Positions 61,118-64,000 of a DNA stretch of 64,000 nt are shown here, piece by piece (positions within the stretch are counted from its first letter, which is position 1; each line of letters starts with the position of its first letter). Position numbers and translations under genes: made by a program. Source of the stretch: Paenibacillus sp. HWE-109 (GTDB taxonomy: Bacteria > Bacillota > Bacilli > Paenibacillales > NBRC-103111); assembly GCF_022163125.1 (NCBI RefSeq), contig NZ_CP091881.1:4092001-4156000 (forward strand). The letters run 5' to 3'. The notes below the pieces were generated by a model. It saw only the letters and a program-made list of their open reading frames with translations. It did not search any database and was not told where the DNA came from.

Positions 61118-61156
61118 GACAAGAGACCCGGAATCAATTCCGAGTCTCTTTTTTTA
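61118..61156. terminator. Bidirectional terminator between two convergent genes
   Basis: AAGAGACCCGGAAT and ATTCCGAGTCTCTT pair with one mismatch and flank T-rich tails on both strands; it separates the guanylate-kinase-like gene from the membrane protein gene. Confidence 0.9.
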
Positions 61157-61579
61157 CTTTAATGGTGCCTTTTTTCTTTTCAAGGCTACATAGCCGCCTA
61201 ACAACGAAATTGGAATAATGACAACAAAGCCAATCAATTCGAACCACAAGGGAACCCCATGATCCGTCAGCATCGAATCAAAACCAATTGCAGCCCCGAT
61301 AACACCGATAATAGCTGCATTGAAATATTCGGCTCGTTTTGCTACCTTTGCCGCGATGAACCCTCCGAAAAATGACCAAAACAGACCCATGATCATTAAG
61401 ATAAGCAATAATCCAATATTCGAATAGATTGCTTTTATCGCTTCTTCATTCACAGGGCGTCCTGCAAAATATATACTACCAAATAATGCAGTCGATATAT
61501 AAGTTCCTAGATTATCAACGGCTACTCCAAGCAGTACACCCATGAAATGAAATTTTCTTTCACTTTTTTGTTCAGCCAT
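61154..61579 (-). CDS. Hypothetical membrane protein with four predicted spans
   Basis: A 141-residue protein with four hydrophobic spans (near 10-35, 50-75, 85-103, 112-132) and basic ends. ATG at MAEQKSERKFHFMGV. I do not recognise the family. No operon partner is evident. Confidence 0.65.
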   Translation of the reverse strand: MAEQKSERKFHFMGVLLGVAVDNLGTYISTALFGSIYFAGRPVNEEAIKAIYSNIGLLLILMIMGLFWSFFGGFIAAKVAKRAEYFNAAIIGVIGAAIGFDSMLTDHGVPLWFELIGFVVIIPISLLGGYVALKRKKAPLK

Positions 61580-61658
61580 AGATTTTTCTTCGCTCCTGAT
61601 TCATTTCGAACTCCCAACCTAATCCATAATACCATGTGACTGTCTGAGTATCCAGTTC

Positions 61659-62126
61659 TCAACGAGTTACCTTCGCTAAATCCTCCGCTTGGCCCTTGAT
61701 AAACTGGTTGCGCTTGCTCAGGAAATTAGCCATATATCGCTCCAGGAACAACCAATCAGCCAGCTTCCCCAATACGCCATAAGGTGAGGTATAATCGAAC
61801 GTATCGACGATACGTGTTCCTTGCTCCTCCGCATAAAAGTGGTGGGAATGCCGGAACCTTTGGAACGCTCCCCGCACCATTTCATCGACAAAATATGTTG
61901 GTTTCTCCATTTCCGTTATTTGAACCGTCAACTGCTGTTTGACGCCTAAATGAACGGCTTCCCAGGTGACTGTCTCGCCGAGTTCAATGAAACCACGCGT
62001 CCTGCCTGCTATCGCTTTCTCCTTCGTTTGGGAGGTCGACGCCTCATGGATATCGATGCTCCGCGTTAAATCAAAGACCACATCAATCGGCGCATGGATC
62101 AGTAATTCTTGCTTAATTAACGGCAT
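61659..62126 (-). CDS. SRPBCC (START/polyketide cyclase-like) protein
   Basis: A 155-residue protein of the helix-grip fold. The N-terminal LLIHAPIDVVFDLTRSIDIH and the FDYTSPYGVLGKLADWLFLERYM segment near residues 112-134 are typical of SRPBCC ligand-binding proteins. It starts 8 bases before the MBL-fold gene's stop region and is probably co-transcribed with it. Ligand unknown. Confidence 0.8.
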   Translation of the reverse strand: MPLIKQELLIHAPIDVVFDLTRSIDIHEASTSQTKEKAIAGRTRGFIELGETVTWEAVHLGVKQQLTVQITEMEKPTYFVDEMVRGAFQRFRHSHHFYAEEQGTRIVDTFDYTSPYGVLGKLADWLFLERYMANFLSKRNQFIKGQAEDLAKVTR

Positions 62127-62133
62127 AGAATCC

Positions 62134-63237
62134 TTATCTCCACCACGGCGCCTGCGGATACTCTGCCGCTTGTATGTGTATGGTTTGACCTATTCTGGGA
62201 GTTGCAATCGCAACATCGCTCTCATACGCTGCTCTGACGGCTCGAGACACCGAATCGTTCCAATCGTGAACCGCCAGCGTGAAGGCTCCCCAATGTATCG
62301 GAATCAGCAGCTTCCCTTTTACATCCAGATGCGCTTGAACGGTTTCTTCCGGCATCATATGAATATCCGACCAGCGTTTATCATATTGACCGCATTCCAT
62401 TAATGTCAGATCGAACGGACCATATTTGTTACCTATCTCTTTAAAATGTGGTGCATACCCACTGTCGCCACTGAAGAATACTTTCGACTTCTGGCCTTGA
62501 ATTACCCACGAACACCACAACGTAGCGCCGCGGTCAGTTAAGCTTCTACCCGAGAAGTGGGTTGCCGGTGTACAAGCCAGCTTAAGACCTTCGAAAGTCA
62601 ACTCATCCCACCAGTCATACTCGGCAATTGATTCAGCTTTGATGCCCCAACGAATCAAATGGCCGCCAACACCCAGTGGTACCAGAAAATGTTTCACCTT
62701 ATGCTTTAATTTCATAATCGATCCATAATCCAAATGATCATAATGATCATGGGATAGCAGAACAGCATCAATCTCCGGTAATTCAGCAATTTCAAAAGGC
62801 AATCCGCCGCTATATCTGCCTTTGCCGAACCAAGGGAAAGGCGAAGGAGCCCGCCCGAACATCGGGTCCAAGAGCAGTGTTTTCCCGTCAATGGTTAGAA
62901 GCGACGCCGAGTGCCCAAACCATGTGACCTTCGTTTCCCTATCTATCTCGAAAGAAGGCACATCCATACCAGGCGGACTCGCAGGGCGCCGATTCGGACT
63001 GCTTTTCGAAAAATCACGCAAAATGCTTAATGATGTCTTCAGGCTCGTATCCATCATCGTAGGCACAGGATTTTGGAACTTCCCGTTGATATACTGTGGC
63101 GAACCCGTTAACTCCTGAATTTTCACCTGTGAGGGTTTTCGCCCAAACTGCGGGTACACATTCATAAAAATAATGACCGAAATCACAACTACTGCAACAA
63201 TAACAATCCAAGTCAATAACACCTTCGCGGCCTCCAA
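62134..63237 (-). CDS. Membrane-anchored MBL-fold hydrolase (NAPE-PLD/UlaG-like)
   Basis: A 367-residue protein with an N-terminal anchor (about 6-25) and a metallo-beta-lactamase domain. The zinc motif is LSHDHYDHLDYG, with further ligands in FSGDSGYA and IPIHWGAF. The arrangement WFGHSASLLTIDGKTLLLDPMF resembles N-acylphosphatidylethanolamine-type phospholipases, suggesting a membrane-lipid or phosphodiester substrate, but this is inference. Confidence 0.85.
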   Translation of the reverse strand: MEAAKVLLTWIVIVAVVVISVIIFMNVYPQFGRKPSQVKIQELTGSPQYINGKFQNPVPTMMDTSLKTSLSILRDFSKSSPNRRPASPPGMDVPSFEIDRETKVTWFGHSASLLTIDGKTLLLDPMFGRAPSPFPWFGKGRYSGGLPFEIAELPEIDAVLLSHDHYDHLDYGSIMKLKHKVKHFLVPLGVGGHLIRWGIKAESIAEYDWWDELTFEGLKLACTPATHFSGRSLTDRGATLWCSWVIQGQKSKVFFSGDSGYAPHFKEIGNKYGPFDLTLMECGQYDKRWSDIHMMPEETVQAHLDVKGKLLIPIHWGAFTLAVHDWNDSVSRAVRAAYESDVAIATPRIGQTIHIQAAEYPQAPWWR

Positions 63238-63451
63238 GCTGATCTTTTGTGAATTAGTCTTTTATTTTTCCAATGCCGATATACAAAAATAAATTGACTA
63301 GATGTAATAACGTAAATTTTCATCGTATGGTTCCAAAATTCTTCGGCAATCGGGACAATAGCACAATCCATCACTGCGCCCAAGCATTCCTTCAAAATAG
63401 TCATAAGCTATCTCGAAACACAAACCATTTCAAACTTGGAGGTTGATTCGG

Positions 63452-63544
63452 ATGAGTTGTGGAACTGGCGGTTATAATTCTTCAGCAGCTATTTTGGTAC
63501 TTTTCATCTTATTAGTTATCATCACTAGTGCATTTGTTTGGTAA
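63452..63544 (+). CDS. YjcZ-family sporulation-associated peptide
   Basis: A 30-residue peptide: MSCGTGGYNSSAAILVLFI followed by LLVIITSAFVW. Gly/Ser-rich N-terminus and one membrane span are the YjcZ signature. GGAGG lies 9 bases before the ATG. A CATANNNTA-type -10 (CATAAGCTA, 63402-63410), as used by sigma-K, lies upstream, but no -35 is clear. Function unknown. Confidence 0.75.
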   Translation: MSCGTGGYNSSAAILVLFILLVIITSAFVW

Positions 63545-63561
63545 TTCCAAACTGTACAGAA

Positions 63562-63592
63562 AGGGCTGCCTATTCTAATAGGCGGCTTTTTC
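63562..63592 (+). terminator. Terminator after the YjcZ gene
   Basis: GCTGCCTATT and AATAGGCGGC pair with one mismatch around CT, followed by TTTTT. Confidence 0.8.
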
Positions 63593-63604
63593 ACATACAA
63601 AAAC

Positions 63605-63640
63605 AAGAAAAGAGCGCTCTGATGATCAGAGTGCTCTTGC
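63605..63640 (-). terminator. Terminator after the HTH gene
   Basis: Minus-strand AAGAGCACTCTGAT and ATCAGAGCGCTCTT pair with one mismatch, followed by TTCTTG; it lies just past the XRE-type gene. Confidence 0.65.
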
Positions 63641-63666
63641 TATTGCCTATATCTATCCATCCGGAT

Positions 63667-63873
63667 TTAGATCAGTTCATATAACTGGGTAACCTCACAT
63701 CGTAAGGTTGCCGCAATTTGGATAGCCGATTTCAACGGCATGATTCTTTTGTTGTCGATAAAATCAACCAGCTTCTCTGGCTTTGTTTGCAATGTCTGCG
63801 CAAGTTCCTGAACGGTCATGCCGGACTCATGAAGCCGATCATTCAGCAAGCACCGACCGAGCTCATATTTCAT
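63667..63873 (-). CDS. XRE-family helix-turn-helix regulator
   Basis: A 68-residue single-domain HTH_3 protein (MKYELGRCLLNDRLHESGMT...). The recognition-helix region is TVQELAQTLQTKPEKLVDFI, with IAATLRCEVTQLYEL closing the domain as in Cro/CI-type regulators. No partner or target operator is evident nearby. Confidence 0.8.
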   Translation of the reverse strand: MKYELGRCLLNDRLHESGMTVQELAQTLQTKPEKLVDFIDNKRIMPLKSAIQIAATLRCEVTQLYELI

Positions 63874-63899
63874 TGTGCAGCGCAGCCTCCATCCGTCCC

Positions 63900-64000
63900 T
63901 TAGAAATAATTTTCAAGAAAGCTTTTGACGAGTAAAAAAGGAAGCGCACCAATGGAGACAAAAGCGAAAAAGAAACCTTGCAGAAAATTTTTGAACATTT
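63900..64000 (-). CDS. Reading frame at the right edge, possibly partial, membrane-like
   Basis: The minus-strand frame ending at 63900 reads MFKNFLQGFFFAFVSIGALP...SFLENYF, one hydrophobic span. It could be a 32-residue peptide starting at 63998, or the end of a longer gene beyond the window. The ribosome site, if any, is outside the window, so neither is settled. Confidence 0.35.
   Translation of the reverse strand, partial: MFKNFLQGFFFAFVSIGALPFLLVKSFLENYF

Noticed and set aside
63213..63404. A 63-codon minus-strand frame upstream of the MBL-fold gene
   Set aside because: It overlaps the start of the MBL gene in another frame, lacks a ribosome site and has no plausible protein features.

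Overview
The window is a contiguous chromosomal segment of an endospore-forming Firmicute, most likely a Paenibacillus or close relative. The evidence is AGGAGG-type ribosome sites before almost every gene, a full set of sporulation genes (spoIIAA-AB-sigF, spoVAA/AB/AF, spoIIM, spmAB, dacB, dacF, ytfJ, mciZ, a YjcZ-type peptide), a mid-range GC content, and a gene order largely shared with Bacillus subtilis from resABC through the rib, lysA, spoIIA, deoB, xerD and fur genes to the bkd operon. Nearly everything is on the minus strand; the few plus-strand genes are small (DUF378, mciZ, prli42, DUF2627, a basic 73-residue protein, an 88-residue zinc-motif protein, a guanylate-kinase-like protein and a YjcZ peptide).

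Layout. 1-5.6 kb: cytochrome c biogenesis (resA-resB-resC), rluB, and the sporulation genes dacB-spmA-spmB. 5.7-9.2 kb: ytfJ, a DUF2953 protein, scpA-scpB and an M50-type membrane protease. 9.2-13.2 kb: the riboflavin operon ribD-ribE-ribBA-ribH behind an FMN riboswitch and its terminator. 13.3-17 kb: a membrane diguanylate cyclase, ppiB and lysA. 17-23.2 kb: a reduced spoVA group, the forespore sigma-F operon and dacF. 23.3-25.2 kb: an accessory island made of five 112-bp palindromic repeats split by an IS3-family element. 25.6-31.1 kb: nucleoside salvage (pdp, two purine nucleoside phosphorylases, deoB) plus a CuA-domain protein and a YvyF-like protein. 31.2-36.9 kb: xerD, a DUF4227 protein, ald, fur, spoIIM, endonuclease Q and nudF. 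36.9-44.5 kb: mciZ convergent with a DUF3866 gene, an M20 peptidase, prli42 and the branched-chain 2-oxoacid dehydrogenase genes. 44.6-48.9 kb: DUF2627, an MraY-like transferase, a family-2 glycosyltransferase, SteA and several small proteins. 49.1-60.1 kb: a ten-gene oxygen-independent cobalamin (corrin ring) operon behind a cobalamin riboswitch. 60.1-64 kb: miscellaneous small and envelope-related genes.

How the genes work together. Four metabolic units stand out: riboflavin synthesis under FMN control, corrin-ring synthesis from sirohydrochlorin to cobyrinic acid a,c-diamide under cobalamin control, nucleoside phosphorolysis feeding deoB, and branched-chain keto acid oxidation. Sporulation genes for both compartments are interleaved with them.

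No defence system, prophage, CRISPR array or secondary-metabolite cluster was seen. The least explained signals are the palindromic repeat array with correlated arm changes, GC-rich coding patches densely packed with inverted repeats (ribD, cbiD, a glycosyltransferase gene), a tandem purine nucleoside phosphorylase with altered base-binding residues, the antisense overlap of mciZ with a DUF3866 gene, and an 18-bp palindrome placed exactly in the spacer of a predicted bkdAA promoter. All start-site choices, promoters and functional calls come from reading the sequence without database searches.
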